Shown here one piece after another: positions 10,613-23,068 of a stretch of DNA of 64,000 nucleotides (its first letter is position 1; the number at the start of each line of letters is the position of its first letter). The notes beneath the pieces were generated by a model that had not been told where the DNA came from, did no database searches, and was given only the letters and a program-made list of their open reading frames with translations. Position numbers and translations under genes: made by a program. Source of the stretch: Tieghemiomyces parasiticus (taxonomy: Eukaryota > Kickxellomycota > Dimargaritomycetes > Dimargaritales > Dimargaritaceae); contig JANBPT010000052.1 in the NCBI GenBank assembly GCA_027575765.1, positions 1 to 64,000 of the forward strand, in the 5' to 3' direction.

Positions 10613-12513
10613 TTAGACGAAGGTCTTGACAAAGTCACCGAGGATCTGGCGCAGCTTCTTGTCGAGCGCGTCGGAAACCTTACCCTCGGTACGGATAGTG
10701 TCAAACACGTCGGCGTGGTTGCTGGTCATGTAGGGGATAAGGGCGGACTCGAACTCCACGACGCGGTTCACGTCGATCTTGTCGAGGAACCCGTTGACAC
10801 CGGCGAAGATGATGGCCACCTGGTGCTCGACCGACATGGGCGAGTACTGGGGCTGCTTCAGGAGCTCAGTCAGACGGGCACCACGGTTCAGCAGGAACTG
10901 GGTCGAGGCATCCAGATCGGAACCGAACTGGGCGAAGGCGGCCACCTCACGGTACTGGGCCAGGAACAGCTTCAGGGAACCAGCCACCTGCTTCATGGCC
11001 TTGGTCTGGGCGGCGGAACCCACACGGGACACGGAGATACCCACGTTAATGGCGGGGCGGATACCCTTGAAGAACAGCTCGGCCTCCAGGAAAATCTGGC
11101 CGTCGGTAATCGAAATCACGTTGGTGGGAATGTAGGCCGACACGTCACCACCCTGAGTCTCAATGATGGGCAGGGCAGTGAGGGAACCGCTGCCAAAGTT
11201 CTTGTTCATCTTGGCGGCGCGCTCCAGCAGGCGCGAGTGCAGGTAGAACACGTCACCGGGGTAGGCCTCACGGCCGGGGGGACGGCGCAGCAGCAGCGAC
11301 ATCTGACGGTAGGCCACGGCCTGCTTGGACAGATCGTCGTAGATGATCAGACCGTGCTTGCCGTTGTCACGGAAGTGCTCACCCATGGCGCAGCCGGAGT
11401 AGGGGGCAATGTACTGCAGAGGGGCGGCGTCCGAGGCGGTGGCGGCCACGATGATGGTGTACTTGAGGGCGTCGTACTCCTCAAGGGTCTTGACGAACTG
11501 GGCCACGGTGGAACGCTTCTGGCCGATGGCCACGTACACGCAGTACAGCTTCTTGCTCTCGTCCTGGCCGTCGTTCCACTTCTTCTGGTTCAGAATGGTA
11601 TCCAGAGCCACGGAGGTCTTACCGGTCTGACGATCACCGATAATCAACTCACGCTGGCCACGGCCGATGGGCAGCATAGAGTCGACCGACTTGATACCGG
11701 TCTGCATGGGCTCGTGCACCGACTGGCGGGGGATAATACCGGGGGCCTTGACCTGCACACGCTGGCGACCGCTGGCGTTGATGGGACCCTTACCGTCAAT
11801 GGGGTTACCCAGGGCGTCCACGACACGGCCCAGCAGACCTTCGCCGGTGGGCACGTCCACGATGGAACCGGTACGCTTGACGGTATCGCCCTCCTTGATC
11901 AGACGGTCGTTACCGAACACCACAATACCGACGTTGTCGGCTTCCAGGTTGAGGGCCATGCCCTGCACGCCGCTGGAGAACTCCACCATCTCCTCGGCCT
12001 GCACGTTCTTAAGACCGTAGACACGGGCAATACCATCACCGACGGACAGCACGCGACCGGTCTCCTGGATGTCACTGGAGCCAGACACACCCAGGATGCG
12101 CTCCTCCAGGATGGAGGACACTTCCGAGGCGGCGGGCTTGGCGGCGGCGCTGCGGACGGCGGCGGTGGTGAAGGCGCGGCTCACGGCACCAGTGGCGGCC
12201 ACGGCGGGGCGGACCTATTCAAAATTTGGGAGGGGGTTGGGATAGTGGAGAAGGTGAGTTTGGTAAGAGGAAGAGTTAGGGAGAGATTCCGGTTGGTTGA
12301 CGAATCCAGATGCGCGAAGTGGCTACCGGATCGGATAGGGGCGTTCGGATCTGCGAGGCCGGATCGACGGGCCTTGGCTCGGCAGTTGAAACATAGGCGC
12401 GTATATGCAGTCGAAGGGGGGGACGAAGACGGTCAAGCCACGAGTTGAGCAACACTTACAGCCAGGTTGGTAGGCTTAGCCTTGAGGCCAAAGCGAACGG
12501 CGTTTCTGAGCAT
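10613..12513 (-). CDS. ATP1: mitochondrial F1Fo ATP synthase subunit alpha
   Basis: Catalytic-hexamer subunit of the mitochondrial ATP synthase, in the matrix-facing F1 head. Two exons: 12513-12460 (18 codons, start of the targeting presequence [11 protein letters not shown]) and 12214-10613, joined in frame through a 245-bp intron; 551 residues in total, as expected for the fungal precursor. The P-loop GDRQTGKTS is at about 211-219. The [16 protein letters not shown] and SVHEPMQTG segments are diagnostic. The N-terminal ~40 residues are Ala/Arg/Ser-rich without acidic residues, as in a matrix-targeting signal. Codon use is extremely G/C-biased at third positions, as for a highly expressed gene, which produces a long spurious antisense frame. 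Confidence 0.98.
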
Positions 12514-14123
12514 ATTGAAGGTGAGTAAAAGTGGAGGGGATCTGTTCGAGTAGGGTAGAGAGGGGAAGCGGAAGGGTGGGAGGGTAAGGCCTGGGTTAGT
12601 GATGGGTTAAGGAGTGTAAGATCATACAGGAAGAGTCGACAAGTGGCTCAAAGTGTCCAGGACCCCCTGTCGGCGGCGTTGCCCCAACGTTCAATCTAGA
12701 CCCGGTATAGAACCCGTCTGAACGTCGGATCACGCCAGGATCCCTGGGGACCAATACGACCTAACCCCACCATAAGAGCGGGTCATGTCGAAGCTCGCCG
12801 ACCACAAGTGGCGTAGCGGGTGAAACGGATCCTTCCAAGCGACCCAGCCTCCCCCACCCGTCATCTGGGCTCGACGACCGGGACGGTGGGGCAGGATCCT
12901 GACATACAGAGTGAAAGGTGGAACGATGTAGTTACCCTAAAGTGACAGACGTGTAGACAAAGCGAATGGCGGACGACGTTGCGAAAGCCTATAGAACTAA
13001 GGGATTGATCGGATGAATCAAACGGGAAGTGAGGGGGAGAAACCTTTGAACAGCTAGTCCAGGGTGCGGAAGCAGTGGGGTGGAGCAGAAGGGATTGCGT
13101 GGTGGCCGGCTGGCAACTAGTCCTGGGCGGATTTTGGGGGTGGTGGGGAGGACGGGTGTATGGGCCTACCGCTGGCGTTGGGTACCACGGGGATTCGGAA
13201 CCAACGGGATTACTGGGAGACTGGAGAGACTATCGGTGGGGGGGGGACAGGAAAAGTCCTTACGGTCAGCGCCGTGGCGGGCCGGCGGGATAAAATAATA
13301 AGGGCAAATGGGAGGTTTGAGCGGCCGTGGTTCGCCAGTCCATGCGCCGTTCGGGGGCTGGTTGGCTGGCCCAGGTCGCTGGCAAGTGTAGACGCGCATA
13401 TCTACGCACGTTGGGGCGAGTGCTATGGGGTCATTAAGGCGGAGCCAGAAGGCGCTCAGAACATAGCTTCTTCAGGTGTACGGTCAGGGTAGATGGCGCC
13501 GCTCCCTAGCGTCTAAAGTACAACGGGGTGCTTGTTTGACCTGCCCTGCAAAAGCAAAAGCAGTCGCATTTATGCCCCAGGGCCCACAGACTCTGCGGGG
13601 TGGGCTTCCAATGGCCGTCTATAGCAACGTACAACCACCCCCTCCTGAACCCTTACGGCCAAGAGGCAACCGCCAACGTCGATTACTATCCCCAGGGCTA
13701 ACGCAGAGGCTCGTGGGACGGTGGGTACAAAGAGCTATCACACGGCACACTTGGGGTATGCTGTCTCCCGCCAAGTGAACCTGATAAGCAAATATCACAT
13801 GATTTAATATATAATCACGTGCTACTATATGACCCTCCATTCTAGGCCTTAACTCAGCTCGTAGTCCTTCCATTTCACGCCAGAGATCTGTGCCTGGTAG
13901 ACTACGGATCCTGTCCGTCCAGAGCGATGGCATCATGCACGGGAAGGCTGATCGTGCAAGCCAACGTCCGCATGCCAAACCCACTGCTGATGGCGGCCAA
14001 TGTCTTCCTTGCTGACCACATTCGATCGTCCTCTGCATCGGAATTCGGTTGACCTCTGTAGCCTTCACCTGTCTAGCAAGTTTAATACCGCACACATTCC
14101 CATTGCTAGCACACGACGTCGCC
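12514..14123. other. 1.6-kb divergent intergenic region (ATP1 / bL21m promoters)
   Basis: No convincing gene. A 174-codon minus-strand frame (13619-14143) crosses the bL21m start and has no family resemblance. No TATA box that I would defend. Confidence 0.45.
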
Positions 14124-14903
14124 ATGTCCTCCAGCCTTACCACTCTTGTTCGGCGGACGGGATTCCGCCCACGTTTAGCTGCTCCGTCAGTCCTCCGGCC
14201 AGCGCTTCCCAGTAAGTAAACTCAAGTCTAGCCGGTCTTCCCCGTGCGCAAAAGACCGGCCGAATAACGTAGTGGCTTTCTACCACTTACCCTCCCCCGG
14301 CCATATCCTAACCTCCCCTGCCACCCCAATGTGTCCCCTATTTTACCGCGTGGCACCTACTCGACCCACCCAGCTGCCACCCACGCCCGTGCTGCGCTTG
14401 TTCAACGTACCCTCTCTACCGCTTCTGTTGAGACTCCCGCGGCTCCCAATGCCACCACCATTCCCACCTGTACTTCTAGCTCTTCGCCAACCGCCGCCGT
14501 GCAGGCCCACTCCGAAGAGACGCGGGATCTAATCCACCGCCTGCGCGCCCAGAACAAGTACTACGCTACGGTGCAGATCAAGGGCAAGCACTATACCGTC
14601 ACGGAGGGCGACATAATTATCACCGATCGGATGGCAGAGCTGGCCCTTGGCGACATGATCAATCTCGAATGCGTCACTGAACTGGGGTCTCGGGACTTCA
14701 CCGTCTTGGGTAAGCCCTACGTGTCGACTGATTTCTTCACCGTTCGCGCCGTCGTTCTCGAACACCCTGTCAGCTCCACCGTTACTGTCGTCAAATTCAA
14801 GAAGCGCAAGGATTACTGCAAGACCCTGCATTATAATCCCAAGTACACCCTCTTGCGTGTCTCGAAACTGGACGTCAACAAACTACCGGGGGCTTCGGCC
14901 TAG
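14124..14903 (+). CDS. MRPL21: mitochondrial large-subunit ribosomal protein bL21m
   Basis: Structural protein of the mitochondrial 54S subunit; yeast calls the homologue Mrpl49. Two exons (14124-14211 and 14374-14903), phase-1 junction with GTAAGT donor and CAG acceptor, give 205 residues. Residues 1 to about 80 form an Arg/Ser/Ala-rich mitochondrial leader and a low-complexity spacer. The L21 domain then begins at YYATVQIKGKHYTVTEGDII, matching the bacterial L21 start, and continues to the C-terminal VVKFKKRKDYCKTLHYNPKY segment typical of L21. Length is longer than bacterial L21 (~103) because of the leader, as in other fungi. The start ATG is the first in the exon that carries basic presequence residues. 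Confidence 0.88.
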
Positions 14904-16414
14904 CCAGGTACAGAACAGAGCCCGTCCCAAATACCAACGTTACAATTCAACCTATCTTAAATGACAGCAGTAAAATGGGGGGAAAAATCAAACGATTGTC
15001 CGTTAAAGTCACGACATATACCCGAAAACGATGGCACGCAGACCCTGCATGCCACTGGTTAGTACAAGAAACATTGATTTTAATTCATGACGGTCGCAGA
15101 TACTAGGAGGAGGGTGAGAGGGGTAAACCCATACGAGGGTGAATCTAATATTTTTTGCCCACGAGTTTGCGCCATGCAATGATGGATGGCATGCCACCAG
15201 TGTGAAGTATTTTCGGCGCATGCCCCATGAATTTGCGTTTCGATGGAGGCAAGTTTTGCGTTTAATGAGCCGAGCCGTCTGCGTCAATGGACATACGGTA
15301 AAGTGAGAAATGTTAGCAATAGTATAAAAGGTCGAGCCGATTAGTAGGTTGTCTCACAGCAGATTGCGGTTATTCCATCCATTTCTTAGATGAGGCTTCT
15401 CTGCCCAGCCGACTCACCTCTAGGGTGCCTCCCCTCCATTACATCGCATGGAGAGTGGCCCGAGTAGCCTGCTTTTATTGCATCTTTGCCCTGCGATAAC
15501 AGAGCCGGAAAGAGCTTTATGGACCTGGTGGGGAACAGCCTTTGTGCTGGCACTTCACCCATGGCTTCTGGTCAGCAGTAGTAGTGGCCTTGTGCTTTGC
15601 AGCCCTGGCAGGTGCCAGACTATCATCACCATCGTCCTGGGATTTTGCACACTGGAACCACTCCGGAATCTCACCATTGGCCTAGAGGCTCAAGAGGATG
15701 GTGGTGTAGTTAATACACGGGGGTTGAGAATACGATATAAAAGTAGAGGGTTATATGGCAGTCTCTCGTTTATTGAGGCGGCCGGTGGACAGATACTATA
15801 TATCCATTCCGGCCTTGACTTCCAACAGTTGATGCGAAGTGACAGCAGCGATGGATACATCATAGGAAAATCAGCTGGGAAAACATAGCATGAAGGAGAC
15901 GAGAGGACACTGAAGCATGGTATCCTAAGAACGACTGGTCGTAGGATAATGCATCACACGGTGCAGGCGACTTCGATGAACTCGGCTTATCGCTATCATA
16001 CTGAATCCAGGTGAGAGGCCTCTGCTAAGGCTGCGCTCATAAGTTGGCGATTACTCCGACCACACTGAGGCTATTCATTGTCCAACTTTTTATGTCTGAC
16101 CTTAGTGGTGGCTCCTTATGGGTTCACTATTGTTGCTGGACTCCTTTTTTACTTCGATGATCTTATTTTTTCTTGGCCATCTAGCCTTTGCGACTCATCA
16201 TCGGCCTTACCTATCCATAGAGGCGCAACGCAGGATCCACCCGTTCTGGCGCAACATGCGACGACGCTTACTGGCTGGCTACAGCCCATGCAAACAGCGC
16301 GTCACACAAGACGCACAGCTGGCGAGTGGGTGGCGTACAATTCCCATCCCAGCTGGCACAAAAATAAATCTGCTGCTGTGCGAACACCGCTGCAAACTAC
16401 AGTGGACCCCCGCG
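14904..16414. other. 1.5-kb convergent gap, nothing supported
   Basis: Between the stops of bL21m and NUC1. A 146-codon plus frame (15448-15888) and smaller frames have no coding bias or resemblance to known families. Confidence 0.45.
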
Positions 16415-17777
16415 CTAAACTGAGTTGCGACGGCCCTTACTTGGGTCCTGGGCGGGTGCCTTGAGGGCCTTGCGCTGCTTGGCAGCTTCCACGAAGGCCA
16501 GGGCTTCGACCAGGCTACACTTGGTGGCCGAACATAGCGGGGTCACGACATTAGGGGGCTGGATCTCGGGCACCTTATCAAAGAATGTCAACCCAGCAGC
16601 CTTTTCCACGGCGCTGACAGGGCTGACGAACGACTCCAGGGGGGTTTCGTTGGGAATGACCGCATTAGGGAGAACGAAGCTACCCACTGCATACTTGCCC
16701 TGGCCGTCCCGGACCAGCATGACCTTGTAGAAATGGGTGGGCACGGCAATGTTGGGCGGGCTGCCAATCACCTCATACTCCACCTTGTATTTCCCCGGGC
16801 TGCCGGGCATGGGTTTGGGCAGGTAGAGCGGACCGGTGAACACGTACACGTCCGAAAACTCCCGGGTGAGCTTGCGCGTAAACATCTCAAAGTGCGCCCA
16901 GTAGTCGCGGTTGAACCCCGTACCGACCTGTGGGCACATGTTGGATAATAGGAACGTCTCGTCCATGGCCTGCTGCGACCGCTTGGCGTCGGCGGCGGGT
17001 GCCAGGTGCCCGCGGTCGTAGCCACTCTTGAGGTAGTCGCGCAGCCGCCCGCGGAACATGAGAGGGATCTGGGTGTCTTCGCGGAACGTCGAGTTGGTGC
17101 GATCGGGGTCTTCTCCGCTATCGCGGTGCAGGTTGGATTTGGTCAGGTGCTCAAAGACCCAGTTGGGGTTGCGGAGCTGACGGTTGTAGCTGCTTACGAA
17201 GGCCTCGTGCTTGCCGGTTTCGGACACGGGGCCTAGGTCCGGTGGGTTATGACGAGTATAATAAATAATATGGATAGTGTCAGTGGGTATGTTTACCGGG
17301 GTTACAGTAGACAGCACATGTAAGCACCAAGGAAAGCGATGGAGCTGATCCATCCTCCTTTCAAGGTTAGCCTTAACCATGGGACTGCGGGGTTGGTCAC
17401 TCACCTGGGTTGCCTAGCAAGTCCAGCACACTGTACGTCACTTCGCTCTCGGGAAAGCCAACCTTGGCCCCGACCTCACGGAGGGTTTGCAGCGTCTGAC
17501 CCGCGCTCTTATCCACTGGCGGCGGAATCACGACCGCCGGCGAACCCACTTGGTCGGCTTCAAAGGGCCGTACAGCGGAAGGATAATTGGTCGGTGGTAT
17601 GGCGGCCACAGGAGGAGCAGGAGGAGGTACGCCGGCCGGCCGACCGGGCGCGGGCGGTGGTGGGGTGTGGCGGTTAGCGGCGGCGGTGGCCTGCTGGCGG
17701 TGATAACCAGTAGCCACCAAGGCGCCGAACGCAGAACCCCCGAGAAGTAGGGCGATTTTAACTGGAGTGCCACTCAT
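16415..17777 (-). CDS. NUC1: mitochondrial DNA/RNA endonuclease NUC1 (EndoG family)
   Basis: Sugar-non-specific nuclease of the mitochondrial intermembrane space/inner membrane, acting in mtDNA turnover and apoptotic-type DNA degradation. Two exons (17777-17405 and 17232-16415), phase 1, give 396 residues. Residues about 5-25 form a hydrophobic N-terminal anchor (KIALLLGGSAFGALVATGY), followed by a Pro/Ala-rich linker of roughly 60 residues. The nuclease domain starts near LGPVSETGKHEAFVSSYNRQ. The catalytic motif is D197-R-G-H200 within GYDRGHLAPAAD. The downstream LSNMCPQ-FNRDYW block carries the metal-ligand Asn region. The start is the ATG at 17777, which gives the anchor. All key residues are present, so it should be active. 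Confidence 0.95.
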
Positions 17778-18487
17778 CACGAAAGAGGAACTGGCTAATC
17801 TTGGAGGAGGAGGAGGAGGGTAGCCAGTGTCGATGGTAGTAGTCTAAATAGGATTCTATGAGAAGGCTCAGTAAAAAAGGGAGGTATAGCTCTAATTAGC
17901 GGCACAGGTAGAGGTGGTTTTTGTACAAAGTAGGGCGCTACGCTAACAAACGCACTTAACCGAACACTACTAGAGGGTAAGGGGCGAACTGGCTCTACCG
18001 GGTCGCGTTCCCTGTGGTAGGCCAGGTAAAATGAGGGTAGTGCGTTGACTTCGCACGCCCCCCTGTGCAGGTATTTGGCAGGCTCCACTCGGTCTGCTAA
18101 AGTGTGGTGGGTTCAGCCAGGGACCGGTCCAGTGACTTGGGGGATTCGCCCATATGACCATGCATCCAGGAACCGGAGGGACGCGGGCGTCTCTGGCTTC
18201 TGTCGTGTGCTGGGACCATAGTAAAGCGGGGCGACTTGCCCCCAGCAAATGGGCGGCCTGCTTCACGGGGTGTACATGCCCGCAAATGCCTACGCGATTT
18301 TCCACGTCACGATGAAGCACTCTCTTCCCGATGACCAATTATCCTCAGGGCCCACGCCACCCCTCTTTCGCTTCCCCTACTCTGCGCCACTCCGACTCCT
18401 TCGCTGATTGGTAGTCAACCCATCGGCTATCCTGACTACATTTCTCCCCAATAGCCTGTACCGCTTCCCATTTCACCTGACTTGACC
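17778..18487. other. divergent intergenic region between NUC1 and PAAF1
   Basis: 710 bp holding both promoters. No open frame with support and no clear TATA box. Confidence 0.5.
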
Positions 18488-20881
18488 ATGGCTGCTACTA
18501 GCCAATCCCGCACATTGCCCTATGTTACGGTTCAGGACGACTGGCAGCGGGACAACTTGGGCGTCCTGCAGGACCAGGCCGACGAGGCCACCTTTTGGCT
18601 GTCCGTATACGAACAAGGTAGGTCCTATTTAACTAGAGGTGCTGACAGAGTACGCCGGCCCGAGGACACTGGCCATTCCCGCCCCTGTTACTGTATCTGT
18701 GTGTTCGAATTCTGATCAACCTTGTCTGATTACATGACATTAGGGCTGGAAATACTAGCCCTAGCGCAATAGCCACCCAGGAGCAGAAGAAGGGGCAGGA
18801 ACTCACCGTACCTAAGTTCGGGCTCGAGTATTACCTAGCGGCGGGACGCTGGGATAGATCACTGGAGGTGTATTTTTCAACACTTCCTACTCGAAGAATT
18901 TTCCGCTTCCCCTATCTGCCCGCACTTCGTCACCCCTCCATACCCCGCGTCGCTACTTCTGATCGCCAATCCTAATCTACTTGATGCTTTTTACCGACTA
19001 CATGTTCCCCTGGTACACACCCTATCATTTCTGCACCCATAATAATATTCTCGACTGGCTAGGACAACCCACCCTGCACACGAACGTGACCATCCAGCGG
19101 GACACGACGGGTCGCCCCTGCTATTCGACTCGGCCGAGTGACCTCCCCTTTACCCTGGACCCCGTGACACCTTTCAGTCTCCGTGCCACCCCTACCACCA
19201 CGGCCTTGCCCCCTCTCTACCTCTGCGCACCGACCCAGCGCACACCCGCGGCACTAACCGGCGGCGGCGGTGCTCGTTCGTTCGACGTCGCCCCGGGCAG
19301 TGCTGGCGGGCTCTTCGTTGCGGGCGGTGCCGACGGTGACCTGTCGATCCTAGATGCTACACGTGGTGGAGCCATTAGCACCCCTCTGAAGGGCCACGTT
19401 GGTGACATTACGACGTGTCGGTTCTTTCCCTCGGGACAGGTTGTGCTGTCAGGCGCCACCGATACTCAGCTTAAGGTTTGGTCGGCTGTCGACGGGTCAA
19501 ATCCGGTCACCCTTACGGGCCATACCCGGCCGGTAACCGATACCGCTATCGTCGCGAAGGGCCGGACGGTGGTTTCGGCTGCCCGCGATGGGACTGTACG
19601 GATCTGGGAGTGTGGGTCTGCCCGGGAATTGCATCGGTTCAATTTGGACCACCCCTCTACCCGTGAGGAATCGTACACTCTGCGCCCGGCGATGGGGGTT
19701 AACCGGTTGACACTGGGTGATGCGGCGGACTTTGATCCGCGCGAGGGCCGGTTAGGTAACTTGTGCGCGGCGGCGACAGACGGCGGTTACGCATTTGGGC
19801 TAGACCTACGTGAGCGTCATGAGGTAAGCAAGATAGCAAATATCTCTCCCTCTTGCAATTGGGGCAACCCAATAGACCATGGCAGCCAAGGTATCTGTCA
19901 TCGATTAGAGGTCACCCTCCATCCGGACTGATGTGTTCAAAACCAACACCAATATTGGCATCCCATTCACCCACTCGCTGTTTATCCGTGTATCAGGCGT
20001 TCGCACTGGATTCTGGCAATGGTCGAGCGCTGACCGCTGTGGCCCTAGACACCGACCATAACGTTCTGGCGACCGGCGCGGAGGACGGTCACATCGCTCT
20101 CTGGGACCTGCGCAGCCCAAGGTACGTAGACTGACGAATGCAAACAACCGACATGGCTCCCCCCTCCCATCCTACAACCAGGCCAAGCTCGTTACGTTAG
20201 GACCTACAGCTCTACTCCGTTAGACCAATAGACCTTCGTGACTTACCGCTTCCACACTGCTGTGCTCTGCTCCTAACTTTTCAGACAACCACTGGAGACC
20301 CTGCAGAGAGGTCAAGCCGCCGTCAATGACATGCTGTTCGCCCACCACCACCTACCTGCGGTGGATGAACTAGGCTCCGCTGGTGCCACCAGTCTGGTGG
20401 CTGTCACTGGTAAGTCACTCTATTGCCTGGTATTCCAACGTTTAGTCATTTAGCCCACGCCTCCGCCATTTTCAGCTGTATAGTGCAGGCCATCGGCCGC
20501 CCGGCGACTCCACCAGCGTCCCGGCTAACTTACTCATACTCCCCACTGGCTTACGTTATCATCGCCCGTGTTCGGCACGTTTACATTTCCATAGACGACG
20601 GTCAGGCGTTCGTTTTGGGCCGCCCATCTTCCCAGACCAACGGCCACGATAGCCCCGGTTCCCTGCTGACTACCACACACGAACTGACAGGTACTGACAT
20701 TGATCCGCTCTACACTGTGCGCCTTTCAACCGTACCGTCCGCGTACCTGGGCCCCACACTTCACCGCAACGACCTTGACCTGTCGTTATTGAACCTAGAT
20801 TCAGAACCCCGAACCGACCGGGCTGCCCATTTCCCCTCGCTCTTTGTAGCTGGCAGGGGCGGCATCATCCTGAAGTACTAG
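18488..20881 (+). CDS. PAAF1: WD40 proteasomal ATPase-associated factor 1 (Rpn14-like)
   Basis: PAAF1/Rpn14 is a chaperone that binds Rpt ATPases during assembly of the 19S proteasome base. Proposed exons: 18488-18617, 18773-18867, about 19098-19823, 19997-20121, 20285-20409, 20595-20881. Exons 3-6 join cleanly and resemble human PAAF1 strongly: KGHVGDITTCRFFPSGQVVL, then DTAIVAKGRTVVSAARDGT, EDGHIALWDLRSP and ELTGTDIDPLYTV near the C-terminus. WD repeats form one propeller. The first two junctions are less secure: exon 2 needs an unusual acceptor (CAATAG at 18767-18772) and its donor is GTGTAT. Without these the N-terminal ~75 residues would change, but the WD40 core would not. Expected location is cytosol and nucleus. 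Confidence 0.88.
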
Positions 20882-21640
20882 TAGCTAGCTCTAGCGCCTT
20901 GAAGGGAGTAAACCTGCCCTCCCCCACCCGGCAACTCTCCAAGTCCGGACTCGCCTATCGGCAGGGATTACGAACGATACTACTAAGATGGCCTAAACAA
21001 ACGGTCAGCCATCATAAGCTATAATTAAAATGGAACGATGACGCAGCCCCGGACCTGAATAAAATGGCAAATGTAACCCACGGATTCAATAAAGTGACAG
21101 ACTATCGGATCCAGATACGGAATCAGGTATGATTATTGCGAGCTCGACAAATAGTACCGTTGTTAGCGGGGACCAGAGATAAATGAAAGGCGGAAAGGGA
21201 AGGCAGGCGAAGTAACAGGTAACTAAAGGTATAAAAAAAAGGAAGACCTGTAATTGTAGGGGGGGGGGTTCCCTGGTGTCCCAACGTTACGTAAAGTACA
21301 TCAGTAATAGTGACAGCAAGGAGAAGGGCAAAACGAGAGGCGAGAAGTGTGAGCAAGCCAAATGATGGTAGCGGACAAAGGCACACTTTGCGAAGGCCGA
21401 GATGGAACATAGGCCGCAGTAGCTTGGGCAATAAGCGAGACGGGGAAGAGTGGTGGTAGCTAGTAAAGAAATGTTAAAAAAGGAGGAGGTATGCAGGTAA
21501 GCACCATTAAAGGCTTTAGGCGTACAAGAGCGAAAGGAAGAGGTCGGAAGACAGATGGTGCGCATCGCTAAATCCAACCGGAAAAGCGTTGGAACAGCGA
21601 CACTTAGCAGGGAAGGGGGGGGAGGTGCGAGAGTGGAGGA
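20882..21640. other. convergent gap between PAAF1 and the Whi2-like gene
   Basis: AATAAA hexamers near 21058 and 21088 may be PAAF1 poly(A) signals. G-run at about 21260. No supported gene. Confidence 0.5.
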
Positions 21641-23068
21641 TTACACGAGGACGAGCTCGAGTGTCCACATTCGACGACACCAGATACGCACGGGGATGTC
21701 CTCGACAGTGTTGTTAACCTTGACGTCGGTCCCGTCCCACCAGCACTTGCGGGCGGGTTTCTTCCAAAACAACAAGAGCTTTTGGGCGGCAACGGCTTGG
21801 GCCGGTTCGCCGGTCGGTTCGAGGCGGACTAGGGCGAGGCTGGCGATTGTGGAACGTTGGGGTTCGCGGACCCGGCAACCCCAGGTGGCTGCGCGGGAGA
21901 ACCCGGAGACGCAGAGCATATCGATGAGCTGCTGTTCGACGCCGCCCCCTACGGAGGCAACTGCCGAGGTACCATCGGTCTCCTTTTCAACTCCGTTCAA
22001 TGGCTGTGGGTGCTGATGGTGGTTGTGCATGTTGCGTTCAAGGGCCGAAAACACCTGGCGCTGGTCGAGTAGGACCTCTCCACAGATGGCCTTGAGTTCA
22101 CTCTGCGAGAACGGACCCAGTTCAGTGGTCGACGCCGGGGGCGGGGCCTTGGGGTCGGCGGAGGCCAAGCGGTCGCGCGGTACGTAGGGCTTAACAATGG
22201 TAAAGTAGTCCAAATCTTCGCGCAAAGCAATCACGGCCTGCTTATCGTGAAAGTACGGGTGGGCCATGTTGGCGAACAACATGTGCACGGCCGACGGGAA
22301 CGACGAAGCCTCAGATCCGGTTGACGAGGCGGATGATACCGTGGAGGCGTTGGCCACCGTAGAGTCGGCTGGTGGCGGCGAGCCGGCGGGGTCCAGTCCG
22401 TCTTCGCGCGAGTTAGATAGGCTGGTCTGGGCGGTCACCATGGAAGCGTCGCTCATGTCGACGGTGGATGGATACCCCTCGTAGCCGTCAACACTGGCCC
22501 CAAAGGAGTGACTGTGGCCGTCGTACTGCGAGTCGATTGAATAGCTCTGGCTGAACTGGGAGGCGTACCCGGGTAGCCGCTGGTAAAAATCAAGTATGTA
22601 CCGCAGCATAGCCGGGTGGAAGTCCACATGCACCATATCCCAAGGAGCAGACTCGTCCGACGTTGGTACTGCGGCGCCTGGGACCGAGGGCGTCGGGGAG
22701 GCGCGACTCAGCTCGTGGTCGGTGTCGGTGGACTGGCTACCGGCAGACCGCTCTGAGTTGGCCTCGCTCACATTGCTGGGACGAGAGCTGGTGGGCGCGT
22801 CAGTCGCGGCGGGGGTTGGTGAAGGGGCACTGACGTTACGCGGGCACAGAACCGGCCCGTGAGGGAACATGACACTCAAGACGCTTTCTGGGAAGCTCGC
22901 AAGGGCGTCTCGGTCCACGGGGATCATGGTGCCGCGCAGGTTGAGATAGAGTCGTGCGGGGGTCATCTGCTCCATGTCGGGCATGAGCGAGGCCTGGCCG
23001 CCGTTTGAATGACCACCGCCGGTCTGCGGCTGGACCGACGTGATGGGCGAGGCAGAGACATGTGCCAT
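21641..23068 (-). CDS. WHI2: Whi2-like BTB/POZ stress-response protein
   Basis: Whi2 proteins, with phosphatase partners, act in stress signalling and restraint of TORC1 and growth; they share a KCTD-like BTB fold. I start at the ATG at 23068 (475 residues); the frame is open 67 codons upstream, but that part is His/Pro/Ser-rich and is probably leader. The BTB begins at about residue 40 with LYLNLRGTMIPVDRDALASF and PESVLSVMFPHG. A Ser/Pro-rich disordered insert then separates it from VHVDFHPAMLRYILDFYQ, the second half of the domain. A middle segment (HPYFHDKQAVIALREDLDYF) and the C-terminal KKPARKCWWDG block are conserved in fungal Whi2 homologues as I remember them. No introns. Family assignment is good; the function in this species is inferred. 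Confidence 0.8.
   Translation of the reverse strand: MAHVSASPITSVQPQTGGGHSNGGQASLMPDMEQMTPARLYLNLRGTMIPVDRDALASFPESVLSVMFPHGPVLCPRNVSAPSPTPAATDAPTSSRPSNVSEANSERSAGSQSTDTDHELSRASPTPSVPGAAVPTSDESAPWDMVHVDFHPAMLRYILDFYQRLPGYASQFSQSYSIDSQYDGHSHSFGASVDGYEGYPSTVDMSDASMVTAQTSLSNSREDGLDPAGSPPPADSTVANASTVSSASSTGSEASSFPSAVHMLFANMAHPYFHDKQAVIALREDLDYFTIVKPYVPRDRLASADPKAPPPASTTELGPFSQSELKAICGEVLLDQRQVFSALERNMHNHHQHPQPLNGVEKETDGTSAVASVGGGVEQQLIDMLCVSGFSRAATWGCRVREPQRSTIASLALVRLEPTGEPAQAVAAQKLLLFWKKPARKCWWDGTDVKVNNTVEDIPVRIWCRRMWTLELVLV

Noticed and set aside
10715..12448. 577-codon plus-strand open frame opposite ATP1
   Set aside because: Exact antisense shadow of a highly G/C-biased gene; composition (Gly, His, Val, Leu) is typical of antisense translation and no family matches.
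13619..14143. 174-codon minus frame before the bL21m gene
   Set aside because: Overlaps the bL21m start exon, lacks codon bias and family resemblance.
15448..15888. 146-codon plus frame between bL21m and NUC1
   Set aside because: No bias, no motif; composition consistent with chance.
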